A stretch of DNA of 19,708 bases from CAKZYD01 sp039026755 (GCA_039026755.1 JBCCLR010000047.1:1-19708); one strand, 5' to 3'; positions 6,603 through 15,203 are shown, numbered from the stretch's first letter. Numbers and translations are program-made. Notes: generated from the sequence alone by a model not told the origin.

Positions 6603-8525
6603 CTATGCGACTTTTGCCTTTGTATAGGGCGCGATGTCCCCGGTGCGTAGCCGGCTTAGGTAACTATCCAACATCGCTTTTACCTGTGGCGCGAGGATGT
6701 AGAGTCCGATCATATTTGGGAAAGCCATAGCAAGCAGCATCGCGTCCGCAAAATCCATCACTGCTCCAAGGGTCATCGATGATCCAATAATAAGCGCAAT
6801 TAGGTAGAATAGTTTAAAGCCTAAATCAGCCGCCGGGCGCTCACCCACCAAATACAGAAATGCCCGTTGCCCATAATAAAACCATGTAATGGATGTCGAA
6901 AACGCAAATAGAGCAACGGCAACCGTTAGGATATAAGGAAACCATCCAATTGCGGAGGCGAAAGCGGAGGAGGTGAGGCCGATGCCGCCGAGATCAATGC
7001 CCATCTCGTGTCGGTCGGTCACGATGATCACCAGCGCCGTAATCGTACAGATCACCACCGTATCAATAAACGGCTCTAAGAGTGCAACTACACCTTCAGA
7101 CACCGGCTCTGTTGTTTTTACCGCTGCATGTGCAATCGCCGCGGACCCAACGCCAGCCTCATTGGAAAACGTTGCCCGGCGCAGGCCCTGGACAAGCACG
7201 CCAACAAATCCGCCGGCAACGCCGCTGGGTAAAAACGCACCAGCAAAAATTTCTCCGATTGCCGACGGGATTTCCCCTACATTGATGGCTAAAACCACCA
7301 GTGCGCCAGACAGATACACGAAGGCCATCATCGGCACCAATTTTTCCGTCACGCGGGTGATAGAGCGGATACCGCCGATGATCACCAGTCCAACCAAAGC
7401 CGCATAGAGCATCCCGATGAGCCACGGTTTGCCGTTTAAAAAGCTCGCCTCGCCGCCGGTTAAGGGAGTCAACGTATTGATCAGCTGGGCGGTGCTTTGA
7501 TTGACTTGAAACAGGCCGCCAGCGCCAAATGCCCCGCCAATACACAGCAGCGCGAAAACAACAGCGAGAATCTTACCAAGCTGGGGTTTGCCGTTTTCGG
7601 CCAGACCACGGGTCAGATAATACATCGGACCGCCCGACACGACACCGCTTGCGTCTATTGAACGGTAATGCACACCGAGCGTGCATTCGACGAATTTGGA
7701 TGACATGCCAAGCAGGCCGGCCAGGATCATCCAGAAGGTGGCGCCCGCGCCGCCGATGGATATGGCAAGCGCAACGCCCGCGATATTGCCCAGCCCAACT
7801 GTGCCTGAAAGCGCAGCTGTAAGCGCTTGAAAGTGGGTCACTTCGCCTGGGTCGCTGGGATTATCATAGGTACCCTTGGCAACATTCACGGCGTGCTTAA
7901 AACACCGCAGATTTACAAAGCCCATGCGCGCTGTGAAGAACACCGCGCCTATGAGGAGCCAAATCACAATGAAGGGAATGCCAACGGCACCTGTTGTGAA
8001 TTGTTCGGCGGAGAGTCCAGCGCCAGACGCGCTGATCGAGACCTCGAAGTCGTCGGGTACAGTAAAGACCAGGCCATTTGGTGTGGTGTCTACAGTCCAT
8101 GTATCTGGTAAACGCTGCTGCAAATATTCTCGCAACCGCTGTGGCTCAAATAAAGTCTTTGAAATGGCTTCACCGCTCGTGCACAGCGTGCCGTCCGTAT
8201 CGAATTCTAGCACAAAGCGCTGATCACCCGCTTTGAGAGTAAGTGTTGACCCGTCGGCCACACCAGAACGGTCAAAAATAATTGCGCCGCGCGAGACATC
8301 CTCTCCCGGCAGTACCGGAACCGGGAAGAAGATGATATCGGAGACGGCATTTGTCACCGGACTCACCGCGTTGTTTATATGATCGGCGAGGGTGAGTTGC
8401 GGGCAGGTGTTTTCGGCAAGCGCAAGCGAGGCGGAATTTGTTATGGCTACGCTAATGGTCAGAAAAGCCGTAATTCGCACCAGAATGTAATTCAAATTAT
8501 TTATAAATTGCCGCAAAACGTGCAC
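6603..8525 (-). CDS. Sodium:alanine/glycine symporter (AGCS family) with inserted periplasmic domain
   Basis: This is a secondary transporter that brings amino acids (alanine or glycine in known members) into the cell with sodium. The 640 residues are much longer than the usual 450-500. Family motifs include SGTVGLGNIAGVALAISIGG near residue 240, GLLGMSSKFVECTLGVHYR and RATFSNEAGVGSA. A signal-peptide-like hydrophobic N-terminus (residues 15-38, ending ALA) precedes the short helix NNAVSPVTNAVSDIIFF; a block of about 110 residues (73-181) then separates this from GIPFIVIWLLIGAVFFT, which in ordinary members follows almost directly. I used the GTG at 8525 because AAGGGAAG sits five bases upstream. 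A weak T-rich stretch at 6554-6566 (minus) may end the transcript. Confidence 0.92.
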   Translation of the reverse strand: MHVLRQFINNLNYILVRITAFLTISVAITNSASLALAENTCPQLTLADHINNAVSPVTNAVSDIIFFPVPVLPGEDVSRGAIIFDRSGVADGSTLTLKAGDQRFVLEFDTDGTLCTSGEAISKTLFEPQRLREYLQQRLPDTWTVDTTPNGLVFTVPDDFEVSISASGAGLSAEQFTTGAVGIPFIVIWLLIGAVFFTARMGFVNLRCFKHAVNVAKGTYDNPSDPGEVTHFQALTAALSGTVGLGNIAGVALAISIGGAGATFWMILAGLLGMSSKFVECTLGVHYRSIDASGVVSGGPMYYLTRGLAENGKPQLGKILAVVFALLCIGGAFGAGGLFQVNQSTAQLINTLTPLTGGEASFLNGKPWLIGMLYAALVGLVIIGGIRSITRVTEKLVPMMAFVYLSGALVVLAINVGEIPSAIGEIFAGAFLPSGVAGGFVGVLVQGLRRATFSNEAGVGSAAIAHAAVKTTEPVSEGVVALLEPFIDTVVICTITALVIIVTDRHEMGIDLGGIGLTSSAFASAIGWFPYILTVAVALFAFSTSITWFYYGQRAFLYLVGERPAADLGFKLFYLIALIIGSSMTLGAVMDFADAMLLAMAFPNMIGLYILAPQVKAMLDSYLSRLRTGDIAPYTKAKVA

Positions 8526-8614
8526 GTTTCTTCCCTTGTTTTTTGTCGTAAATCACAGCTTAACCGTTGAAATTCCGCCAATTTTTAACTGAACATGAAG
8601 TTAGCGGTGTGCAC

Positions 8615-8646
8615 GGTGCTGGGCAAGGCCAGTGCCTGACTTTTTT
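8615..8646 (+). terminator. Orphan terminator-like hairpin in the divergent gap
   Basis: GGTGCTGG (8615-8622) pairs with CCAGTGCC (8629-8636), two of the pairs being wobble, over a 6-base loop, followed four bases later by six T residues (8641-8646). No plus-strand gene lies upstream; the symporter reads away from it. It may end a short leader or small RNA made towards the DUF2336 gene, or be chance. Confidence 0.3.
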
Positions 8647-8659
8647 AAAGGCTCATTAA
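8645..8659. promoter_or_regulatory. Candidate CtrA-type site (TTAA-N7-TTAA)
   Basis: TTAA AGGCTCA TTAA matches the two half-sites and 7-base spacing recognised by the alphaproteobacterial cell-cycle regulator CtrA. It lies about 90 bases before the DUF2336 start codon. The match is to the core only; flanking preferences are not all met. Confidence 0.35.
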
Positions 8660-8749
8660 TGTGACTACGGCACTCTTCAATGGATGTACCGTGCGATAAA
8701 ACATATCGCCAAAGTGGAATAAATACGGGTTTAACCGAGGGGTAGCGTA

Positions 8750-9865
8750 ATGGCTTCTTCACTCTCAGCCGCAGACGTAAAACGTTTAGCAGCATCAAAA
8801 ACAAACGCCGGCGTGCGCGCGCAAACAATTCAAAAAGTCGGCGCTGGATTTGCATCTGGCGGCCTCAGTGACATTGAGCGCACGCTCGCCGAAGATATTT
8901 TTCGCTCAATGGCGGAAGATTTAGAGGTCCGCGTTCGCAAAGCGATGGCTGAGAGCATTCGCGACAGTGAGGATGTTCCGCACGATTTAGCCATAAAACT
9001 TGCAAATGACGTTTCAGAAGTTGCCGTCCCCTTTATAGAAATGACGAAGGTTCTGACGGATGAGGACCTCATTGAGATTATTCGCACCAATGGCACTGAG
9101 CATCAGGTGGCTGTTGCAAACCGGCCGCATGTGTCTGAGCGCGTGTCAGACGCGCTGGTCGACACCAATAAGGAAGAGGTCGTCGCGACTTTGGTTAACA
9201 ACGCCGGTGCAGAAATCTCTGAACAAACCATGTCGCGCGTGCTCGATGACTTTGGTCACATCAGACCAATTGCGACCAGTATGGCGCAGCGCAATACACT
9301 CCCACTCACCATTGCTGAGCGGCTTGTAACGCTTGTCTCTGAGAAAATGCAGGCTCGTCTGCAAGATCAAGACGGCGTTAAGAAGCAAACCGCTGCCCTA
9401 GTGCGTAAAGAAGCTCAAGAAAAAGCGACGGTGAGCCTCCTCGATGGATCGCACGATGCGCCAGATATTCACGCGCTGGTTGAGCAGCTCCACAAAAGCG
9501 GTCGGCTCACCCACACCCTTGTGGTGCGCGCGCTGTGTATGGGCGACTTGGTGTTCTTTGAAACGGGTCTGGCGAAGCTGTCCGGACTACCGGTTGCCAA
9601 CATCTACCGACTAATCCACGACAAAGGGACCCGCGGTCTCACCAAGCTGTTTGAAAAGCTGGGTGTCAGCAAAAAAATGCTCGATATCTCTTTGGTTGCG
9701 CTTGATTTATCAAAAGACATGACGCTGGACACACGCGATGACAGAGAGCAGTTCCGCTCGGTCATGCTGGACCGGGTTCTTACCAAGCTGGGCGAAACCC
9801 AAGATGTCGACAGTATCGACTTTTTGATGCGAAAAATGGCCGTTGGTGAAAGGCGCGCCGCTTAA
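8750..9865 (+). CDS. DUF2336 family protein
   Basis: The 371-residue protein matches DUF2336, an alphaproteobacterial family of unknown biochemical role. It is soluble and almost wholly helical, with repeated units of the HEAT-like kind: e.g. FRSMAEDLEVRVRKAMAESI, RTNGTEHQVAVANRPHVSERV, VNNAGAEISEQTMSRVLDDFG. The lead-in SADVKRLAASKTNAGVRAQTIQKVG is typical. The C-terminal third (GRLTHTLVVRALCMGDLVFFETGLAKLSGLP onward) is conserved in the same family. No catalytic motif is visible. The start ATG at 8750 follows GAGGGG. It ends three bases from the convergent coiled-coil gene, and a CtrA-like site lies upstream. The neighbouring Hpt and polar-type coiled-coil genes hint at signalling or cell polarity, but this is inference. 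Confidence 0.88.
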   Translation: MASSLSAADVKRLAASKTNAGVRAQTIQKVGAGFASGGLSDIERTLAEDIFRSMAEDLEVRVRKAMAESIRDSEDVPHDLAIKLANDVSEVAVPFIEMTKVLTDEDLIEIIRTNGTEHQVAVANRPHVSERVSDALVDTNKEEVVATLVNNAGAEISEQTMSRVLDDFGHIRPIATSMAQRNTLPLTIAERLVTLVSEKMQARLQDQDGVKKQTAALVRKEAQEKATVSLLDGSHDAPDIHALVEQLHKSGRLTHTLVVRALCMGDLVFFETGLAKLSGLPVANIYRLIHDKGTRGLTKLFEKLGVSKKMLDISLVALDLSKDMTLDTRDDREQFRSVMLDRVLTKLGETQDVDSIDFLMRKMAVGERRAA

Positions 9866-9868
9866 CCG

Positions 9869-12841
9869 TTATCTGAAGCGACGCAGCGTTTGTGACAGCG
9901 CAACATAAAGTTTCCCGATATCGCTTGATACCAAGGCAACTGACAGACTGGTTGGCTCATTGCCGCGCATGGCACGGGCCATCAGTAGCTCAAAGTCTTT
10001 CAGGTAATTGAGTACGGTACTTTTCAATTCCGCGTCGTTGTCTAAACGCTTGCGCAGCGCTTTACGATCAGCGCGTGATAGCGCTTGGATCGACTGGCGT
10101 GTGAAAATCGACCGATCGCCACTGAGGTACTTGGTCCAGTCAGCATCCGTCAGCTTGCTGTTGAACGATTTATTGATGTCGATCGACAGCGAATGCAGAG
10201 CATCAACAATCAAGCTGGATGTGCGGATGAGGTCTGACGTGGTATGCTGTTCCACCCGGCGTGTTAGCTGCGCCACCAAATCCATTGTCTCTTTGTTTTT
10301 AAGCGCCGCCTCGCGCGCACTATCTGACATTCCGGCCAAGGCCGCGCGCGATTGTGCTTCAATATCTTCCAGCCGCACCGCCATTTGACCTGCAGTGCTG
10401 TCAAGTGTTGCTTTGAGCGAATTGGCAAGATTATCGAACTGCTGCAGGGCTTCATGCTGCTTGTCCGCACTAAAATCAGCCCATTTTAGCTTTGCGAGAT
10501 CCATTGCCTTGTTCGCCGACTGGGAGATCGTGTGTGCTGCATTGCGGGCCGCTTCTTCAGTCTGCTGGGACAATGTACCAGCTTGTTCTAGCATCGCTTG
10601 ATAGTCAGCCACAATCGCGCCGCTGTGGTCTGCCGCTTTGCTCCGCAGCGCTTGCGCCATCGCTTCAAACGCACTGACTGCATTTTCCATATCTGCTTTG
10701 GCCGTCTCATAGGCCGCCATATCTGCTTGGTTGACCTGCGCCATTGCGCCATGCAGTTCGGCAAAGCCTTCATTCATGGTGTGCAGCTTTTCCTGAGCTT
10801 GCAGCGCTGCGTTATCGACGCTCTCCACAAGACCGCGAATGTCGCCCAGTTTGTTCTCAGACACGTTCATGCCGTAATCGAGCCGTTCTGCAACCGCAGT
10901 GAGTTCGCTAATCGATTGAGTGATCGTACGTGCGATCCCGTTGGATGCCCGTTCCATTTCATCGGCCGTGGCAAGAATTTTGCTAAAGTCTGCTTGGCTT
11001 TCACGCTGGATGTGCTCGGCTTCCTGCCGTGCTTTATCAAGCGCTTCGCCCCAGCTTTTGGTCACCGCTTCGGGTAAATCAAGTAAGCCCTGCGCCTGGT
11101 CAGACATATGTTCCAGCTGCGCCAGCATATCCGCAGCATTGGTCTTCGCCACGTCGCCCAGGCTTTGAATGCTGGCTTCGAGCGACCCCTTAAGGGCGTT
11201 TACATCGCTGGTTGCGTCTGTGACGGCGCCGCCAAGCGTTCCCGTAAGCGCATTAAATGTGTCGATCTGCTGGTCAATGCTCTCCGTTTGGCTGTCGAAT
11301 ATGGATTGGTGTGCGGTAATTGCATCGCTGAGGGCGGTGGTGCGCTCCATCACGGTTGCTTCAAGTCCCTCGATGCGGATCTGCGTCGCTGCGATCAGGG
11401 CTTCCAGGCCGGTCTCCAGCCGCTCACGCGCTTCATCAATGCGCTGCTGTGCAAGCATGCCAGCTGCGTCTGTGCGCTCACTCACCTGCGCGTCAAAGCC
11501 GGCAAGCTCTTGTTTCCATTCTTTGACATGCGTTTTTATGGCGTCAAACAGCTGCTGTGCGGCCGCATCATGTGCGGCGCTGGTCTGTGCTATATGCTGC
11601 GTGGCTTGGGCTGAAAGCGCCTCTGTGTGCTGCTTAAATTCATCAAGGCTGGCGGCGTGGCGTGCTTCGACCTTATCAAGTTCGGCCAACGTGGTCCGCG
11701 CGAATACCCCAACATTTGACTTATGCGTTTCCAGCGCTGCCGCTGCCGCTGCCGTATTGGCCAGCGCGGTTTCGACCGTCTCTTGCGTTTGTGTCGCCAA
11801 AAGCCCGAGGTTCTCCGCTGTTTTTCCGCCCACTGTATCAAGCTGCGCTTGGGCAGCTTCAAGCGCTTCTAGACGGCCATCAATGGTTGCTTCAAACGCG
11901 GTTAGGCTGCCTGTAAACCGATCAATAAAGCCGCGATAATCATGTTCGTGCGCTTTTAGAACGGTAATGCCCTTACCGAGCTTTTGCGTTGCGCTTAGTG
12001 CAGCTGCATCGAGCGCAGTCGTGCGTTCAGCAAGACCATCCATCACGCTATTCAAGCCCTTGGTCGTCGTCTGCGAGGCATTGAGCAGTGCATTATATTG
12101 CGATTCAAACTGGTCTGCGGCGTTGCTAAACGCTTGGCGGCTGGTGTTTTCAGATTCTAACGTTTTATCTGCAGCGCGTGTCAGGGTGTCCTGCACCTCA
12201 GCCAAGTGCGTGCCGAGCTTTCCTATTAGGGCCACGATGTTGTCGTGTTCGCGGCGCAATTGATCGCTGATAGTTGCGGACTTTGCTTCAGCATCGGTTG
12301 TTGCTGAAAACAGGTTTGAAACTTGCTCTGTAAAGCGCTCTTCCAGCGCGCTAATCCGGTCACTAGCCAGCATCACGGTCTGATCAACCATGCCAATATC
12401 ACGTTGCAAGCGCTCAAGCAGACGGTCAAGCTTGGCCTCAGCGGCATCAACCGGCGCAATACTGGCTTGCAGCGTCCTGGCAATTGCAAGGCGCCGCTCA
12501 AGCAGGGGGTCTGTGCGCTGAACGACCAGCGTAAATAGCCAAATCAAACACAGCGGCACCATGCATGCACTCATCAGGAGCGCCGCATCGGTCAACGAGG
12601 GGGTGGCAAGTTGATTGTTGTTTAGACCCCAATATATCCCAAAGCCGAAAGCACACAGCCAGACGGCGCTGGCAAGCGTACTGCCGACGATAACGCGGCG
12701 ACGCCGCCGTGATGACACATCCCACGCGCCATCGTCGTCCTGTTTAACGTCACTATCATGACCGTCAGCAGGTGCATCGGCTGCCTCGGCTTGGTAAGCG
12801 ACCGTCGCTTTCGCCTCGGCGAGGGATAAGTTGCCTTCCAT
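9869..12841 (-). CDS. Large membrane-anchored coiled-coil protein, TipN-like architecture
   Basis: The 990-residue protein has an acidic, Ala-rich cytoplasmic N-terminus, an Arg run (45-49), two transmembrane helices (about 50-71 and 86-108), and about 800 residues of coiled coil rich in Ala, Gln, Glu and Thr. It ends with a small globular region of about 90 residues (from SRADRKALRKRLDNDAEL to DIGKLYVALSQTLRRFR). Two N-terminal membrane helices plus a giant coiled coil is the plan of the Caulobacter new-pole marker TipN, and similar proteins are often annotated as kinesin-like or apolipoprotein-like. It also resembles a chemoreceptor but lacks the signalling hairpin and a HAMP domain. An Ala run (AAAAAA near residues 362-368) is encoded by short GCN repeats. 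Orthology to TipN is inferred from architecture, not alignment. Confidence 0.75.
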   Translation of the reverse strand: MEGNLSLAEAKATVAYQAEAADAPADGHDSDVKQDDDGAWDVSSRRRRRVIVGSTLASAVWLCAFGFGIYWGLNNNQLATPSLTDAALLMSACMVPLCLIWLFTLVVQRTDPLLERRLAIARTLQASIAPVDAAEAKLDRLLERLQRDIGMVDQTVMLASDRISALEERFTEQVSNLFSATTDAEAKSATISDQLRREHDNIVALIGKLGTHLAEVQDTLTRAADKTLESENTSRQAFSNAADQFESQYNALLNASQTTTKGLNSVMDGLAERTTALDAAALSATQKLGKGITVLKAHEHDYRGFIDRFTGSLTAFEATIDGRLEALEAAQAQLDTVGGKTAENLGLLATQTQETVETALANTAAAAAALETHKSNVGVFARTTLAELDKVEARHAASLDEFKQHTEALSAQATQHIAQTSAAHDAAAQQLFDAIKTHVKEWKQELAGFDAQVSERTDAAGMLAQQRIDEARERLETGLEALIAATQIRIEGLEATVMERTTALSDAITAHQSIFDSQTESIDQQIDTFNALTGTLGGAVTDATSDVNALKGSLEASIQSLGDVAKTNAADMLAQLEHMSDQAQGLLDLPEAVTKSWGEALDKARQEAEHIQRESQADFSKILATADEMERASNGIARTITQSISELTAVAERLDYGMNVSENKLGDIRGLVESVDNAALQAQEKLHTMNEGFAELHGAMAQVNQADMAAYETAKADMENAVSAFEAMAQALRSKAADHSGAIVADYQAMLEQAGTLSQQTEEAARNAAHTISQSANKAMDLAKLKWADFSADKQHEALQQFDNLANSLKATLDSTAGQMAVRLEDIEAQSRAALAGMSDSAREAALKNKETMDLVAQLTRRVEQHTTSDLIRTSSLIVDALHSLSIDINKSFNSKLTDADWTKYLSGDRSIFTRQSIQALSRADRKALRKRLDNDAELKSTVLNYLKDFELLMARAMRGNEPTSLSVALVSSDIGKLYVALSQTLRRFR

Positions 12842-12855
12842 TTCTCAGTCTTTTT

Positions 12856-12870
12856 TTAACGAGTTTTAAC
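12856..12870. promoter_or_regulatory. Tandem TTAAC motif, near-CtrA spacing
   Basis: TTAAC GAGTT TTAAC places two identical half-sites ten bases apart (TTAA-N6-TTAA), one short of the canonical CtrA spacing. It lies 14 bases before the coiled-coil gene's ATG at 12841, where a bound regulator would block transcription or mark an upstream start site. Confidence 0.25.
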
Positions 12871-12994
12871 GAACCGTTCATCTCAAACATGTCAAACAAA
12901 TTGCGTTGCGGCAAGAGGCGGTCGTTTGCGCGCCGATCAATCGTTTATCTGTTACGATGCCGATGAAGTGTAGTTGTTTAAAAAGTTGATTGTT

Positions 12995-13345
12995 ATGGCG
13001 AGTATTAGCGGTTCTGGCGTGCATACGCGCCCGCCCTTTGACAGGGCGCATCTCTCCACCTTTACCAGCGGTGATATGGCGCTGGAGCGCGACATCTTAG
13101 AGCACTTTTGTACCAATTCTCAGGTTCATATTGACAACCTGATTGCCGCGATTGGTACCGCCAAATGGAATGAAAACGCGCATCGTCTTAAAGGAGCGGC
13201 AAGCGGAGTGGGTATGCTGGAGATGGCTAAGCTCTGCGCGCAAGCTGAAACTCTTGAGTTTCAGAATGTCGATGTCGCACGACAGATCATCGCCGCAATC
13301 CAAGCGGAACTCAGTGCACTCATTGATTATGTGCACGGCAACTAG
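12995..13345 (+). CDS. Hpt (histidine phosphotransfer) single-domain protein
   Basis: The 116-residue product is a lone Hpt domain that would pass phosphate between receiver domains in a multi-step phosphorelay. The key site is the NENAHRLKGAASGVGM motif, with the phosphorylatable His63 (counted from the ATG at 12995), followed by a second helix (LEMAKLCAQAETLE) and two more helices to the end. The frame continues upstream to a TTG at 12974; neither start has a clear Shine-Dalgarno sequence, so I took the ATG. No sensor kinase or response regulator lies nearby, so its partners are elsewhere. It is divergent from the coiled-coil gene and may share its control region. Confidence 0.85.
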   Translation: MASISGSGVHTRPPFDRAHLSTFTSGDMALERDILEHFCTNSQVHIDNLIAAIGTAKWNENAHRLKGAASGVGMLEMAKLCAQAETLEFQNVDVARQIIAAIQAELSALIDYVHGN

Positions 13346-13561
13346 TCAGTTTTCGCGCCTCTACAGATGCGGCTAGGCCTGGGCCAGATTGTGTCGGAAT
13401 AAAGTTGTCACGAAGTTGGACATTTTCACTTTCTTTGGTCTTTTTTTAAATATTGGGAATTGTGCAGCACTGACGGCATCGTCACATGGCGTCGCTTGGG
13501 ATGGGTCCTAAGCCGGGTGGGGAGACATCCCGCCACGCATCAACGTGAAAGGACGAAAGCC

Positions 13562-13876
13562 ATGTTAAAATCAATTTTTGCCGCAACTGCTAGCCTTGCG
13601 ATTCTTGCAGGCGCACCTGCTTTTGCTGGTGAACCCGTGCAGATCGCTGCAACCGAAGCTATTACTTCTGAGCAAGCCGGCCGTATTGTGATGCAAGGCG
13701 GTGAAGCCATTGGTACGCTTACCGAGGTTATGGCTGATGACAATCTCGCCGTTATTTCGCTTACTGACGGAAGTGAAAAACAAGTTGCGCTGACTGACCT
13801 ATCCGTTACGGCTGATGGCAGCATTGAATATCTTGCCATGGCGTCCGTAGAGAGCGAAAGCAGCACATACGAATAA
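13562..13876 (+). CDS. Small secreted hypothetical protein
   Basis: The 104-residue protein starts with a clear signal peptide (residues 1-22, ending APAFA before GEPVQ), so it should be periplasmic. The mature part, about 80 residues, reads as beta strands: ITSEQAGRIVMQGGEAIGTLTEVMADDNLAVISLTDGSEKQVALTDLSVTADG, in the style of PRC-barrel-like proteins, but I do not recognise a definite family. I chose the ATG at 13562 because AAAGGA lies about nine bases upstream and the signal peptide begins there; the frame extends to 13460 without support. A strong terminator follows. It is monocistronic. Confidence 0.7.
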   Translation: MLKSIFAATASLAILAGAPAFAGEPVQIAATEAITSEQAGRIVMQGGEAIGTLTEVMADDNLAVISLTDGSEKQVALTDLSVTADGSIEYLAMASVESESSTYE

Positions 13877-13896
13877 GCTGTTGCAGAGTAGAGAAA

Positions 13897-13928
13897 GCGG
13901 CGCTGGGTCATCCCCGGCGCCGCCTTTT
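13897..13928 (+). terminator. Rho-independent terminator between convergent genes
   Basis: An 11-bp GC-rich stem (13897-13907 with 13913-13923, one G-T pair) with a 5-base loop is followed by CTTTT. It ends the small secreted protein gene and may also work for icd from the other side, where the stem is followed by TTTCTCT. Confidence 0.8.
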
Positions 13929-13943
13929 GTGTGTTAAAAAGGC

Positions 13944-15158
13944 CTAAGACATTGCCGCGTCGAGGTTTTCGACGATTTTATCAAAGAACCCTTGGGTCGT
14001 GAGCCATGGTTGTTCCGGCCCGATGAGCAGCGCTAGGTCTTTGGTCATATGGCCTTGTTCAACCGTATCGACACAGACTTTTTCCAGCTTTTCGCCGAAC
14101 GCGACAACATCCGGCGTCCCATCCATTCGGCCGCGGTTTTTAAGGCCGCCCGTCCATGCAAAAATAGATGCTATTGGGTTGGTTGAGGTTTCCTTGCCCT
14201 GCTGATGTTGGCGATAATGCCGCGTCACAGTGCCGTGCGCAGCTTCACACTCCACGGTTTTTCCATCAGGCGACATCAATTGCGATGTCATCAGCCCCAA
14301 CGAACCAAAGCCCTGGGCAACGGTATCAGACTGCACATCTCCGTCATAGTTTTTACAAGCCCAGACAAATTTGCCTGACCATTTGAGCGCGCAGGCCACC
14401 ATATCGTCGATCAAGCGGTGCTCGTAAGTGATGCCCGCATCTTTAAACTGTGCTTCAAACTCGGTTTCAAACACCTCTTGGAATAGGTCCTTAAAGCGTC
14501 CGTCATAAGCTTTCATGATGGTGTTCTTGGTCGAAAGATAGACCGGCCAGCCCAGGTTAAGGCCGTAATTCATGGACGCGCGCGCAAAGTCCTTAATTGA
14601 TTCGTCTAAGTTGTACATGGCCATGGTAATGCCAGACCCAGGAAAGTCGAAGACTTCGCGTTCAATGGTATCAGAGCTATCTTCCGCCTCCCATTTGATC
14701 GTCAGTTTGCCTTTTCCGGGCACTAAAAAGTCGGTCGCGCGATATTGATCCCCAAATGCATGCCGTCCGATCACAATGGGGTCTGTCCAGCCCGGTACCA
14801 GCCGCGGGACGTTCGACATCACGATCGGTGCGCGGAACACCACGCCGCCTAAAATATTGCGAATTGTCCCATTGGGTGACCGGTACATTTTCTTCAGGCC
14901 GAATTCTTCAACGCGTTGTTCGTCCGGCGTGATGGTTGCGCATTTCACGCCGACACCATATTTCTTGATTGCGTTTGCCGCGTCTACGGTAATCTGGTCG
15001 TCCGTCTCGTCACGTTTTTCCATGCCCAAATCATAATATTCCAAGTCAATATCAAGATAGGCTTCAATCAGTTGCTCACGTATCCATTTCCAAATTATAC
15101 GCGTCATTTCATCGCCATCGAGCTCCACGACTGGCGTTTTGACTTTGATTTTCGACAT
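13944..15158 (-). CDS. icd: NADP-dependent isocitrate dehydrogenase
   Basis: This TCA-cycle enzyme oxidatively decarboxylates isocitrate to 2-oxoglutarate with NADP. The 404-residue length and opening KTPVVELDGDEMTRIIWKWI mark the eukaryote-like homodimeric class found in alphaproteobacteria. The substrate loop SPNGTIRN (Ser94, Asn96, Arg100), RAPIVMSNVPRLVPGW, and the metal-binding aspartates around Asp251/252 and Asp274/278 (LIDDMVACALKW, YDGDVQSDTV) are all present. AHGTVTRHYRQHQQGKETSTNPIASIFAW fits the NADP-binding segment. The start ATG at 15158 has GAAAGG before it, within an AAGGCC that could pair with an upstream stem. It is monocistronic and convergent with the small secreted protein gene. 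Confidence 0.97.
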   Translation of the reverse strand: MSKIKVKTPVVELDGDEMTRIIWKWIREQLIEAYLDIDLEYYDLGMEKRDETDDQITVDAANAIKKYGVGVKCATITPDEQRVEEFGLKKMYRSPNGTIRNILGGVVFRAPIVMSNVPRLVPGWTDPIVIGRHAFGDQYRATDFLVPGKGKLTIKWEAEDSSDTIEREVFDFPGSGITMAMYNLDESIKDFARASMNYGLNLGWPVYLSTKNTIMKAYDGRFKDLFQEVFETEFEAQFKDAGITYEHRLIDDMVACALKWSGKFVWACKNYDGDVQSDTVAQGFGSLGLMTSQLMSPDGKTVECEAAHGTVTRHYRQHQQGKETSTNPIASIFAWTGGLKNRGRMDGTPDVVAFGEKLEKVCVDTVEQGHMTKDLALLIGPEQPWLTTQGFFDKIVENLDAAMS

Positions 15159-15203
15159 TAAGGGCCTTTCTCAACATATTTATAAGGTGCGCACACCACT
15201 AAC

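Noticed and set aside
8601..8855. An 84-codon Arg/Leu-rich minus-strand frame
   Set aside because: It overlaps the start of the DUF2336 gene in antisense and resembles no protein.
11736..11757. Short GCN-repeat run that looks like a microsatellite
   Set aside because: It encodes an in-frame Ala run within a coiled coil; too short to be a likely phase-variable tract, and changes would be in threes or sixes.
11169..11939. A 256-codon plus-strand open frame rich in Ser, Ala and Cys
   Set aside because: It is antisense to the coiled-coil gene; its composition is what Ala/Gln-rich coding gives on the opposite strand, with no ribosome site or recognisable motif.
9869..12841. Possible methyl-accepting chemotaxis receptor
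   Set aside because: Two N-terminal membrane helices and a coiled coil fit superficially, but there is no HAMP domain, no conserved signalling hairpin and almost no periplasmic loop.
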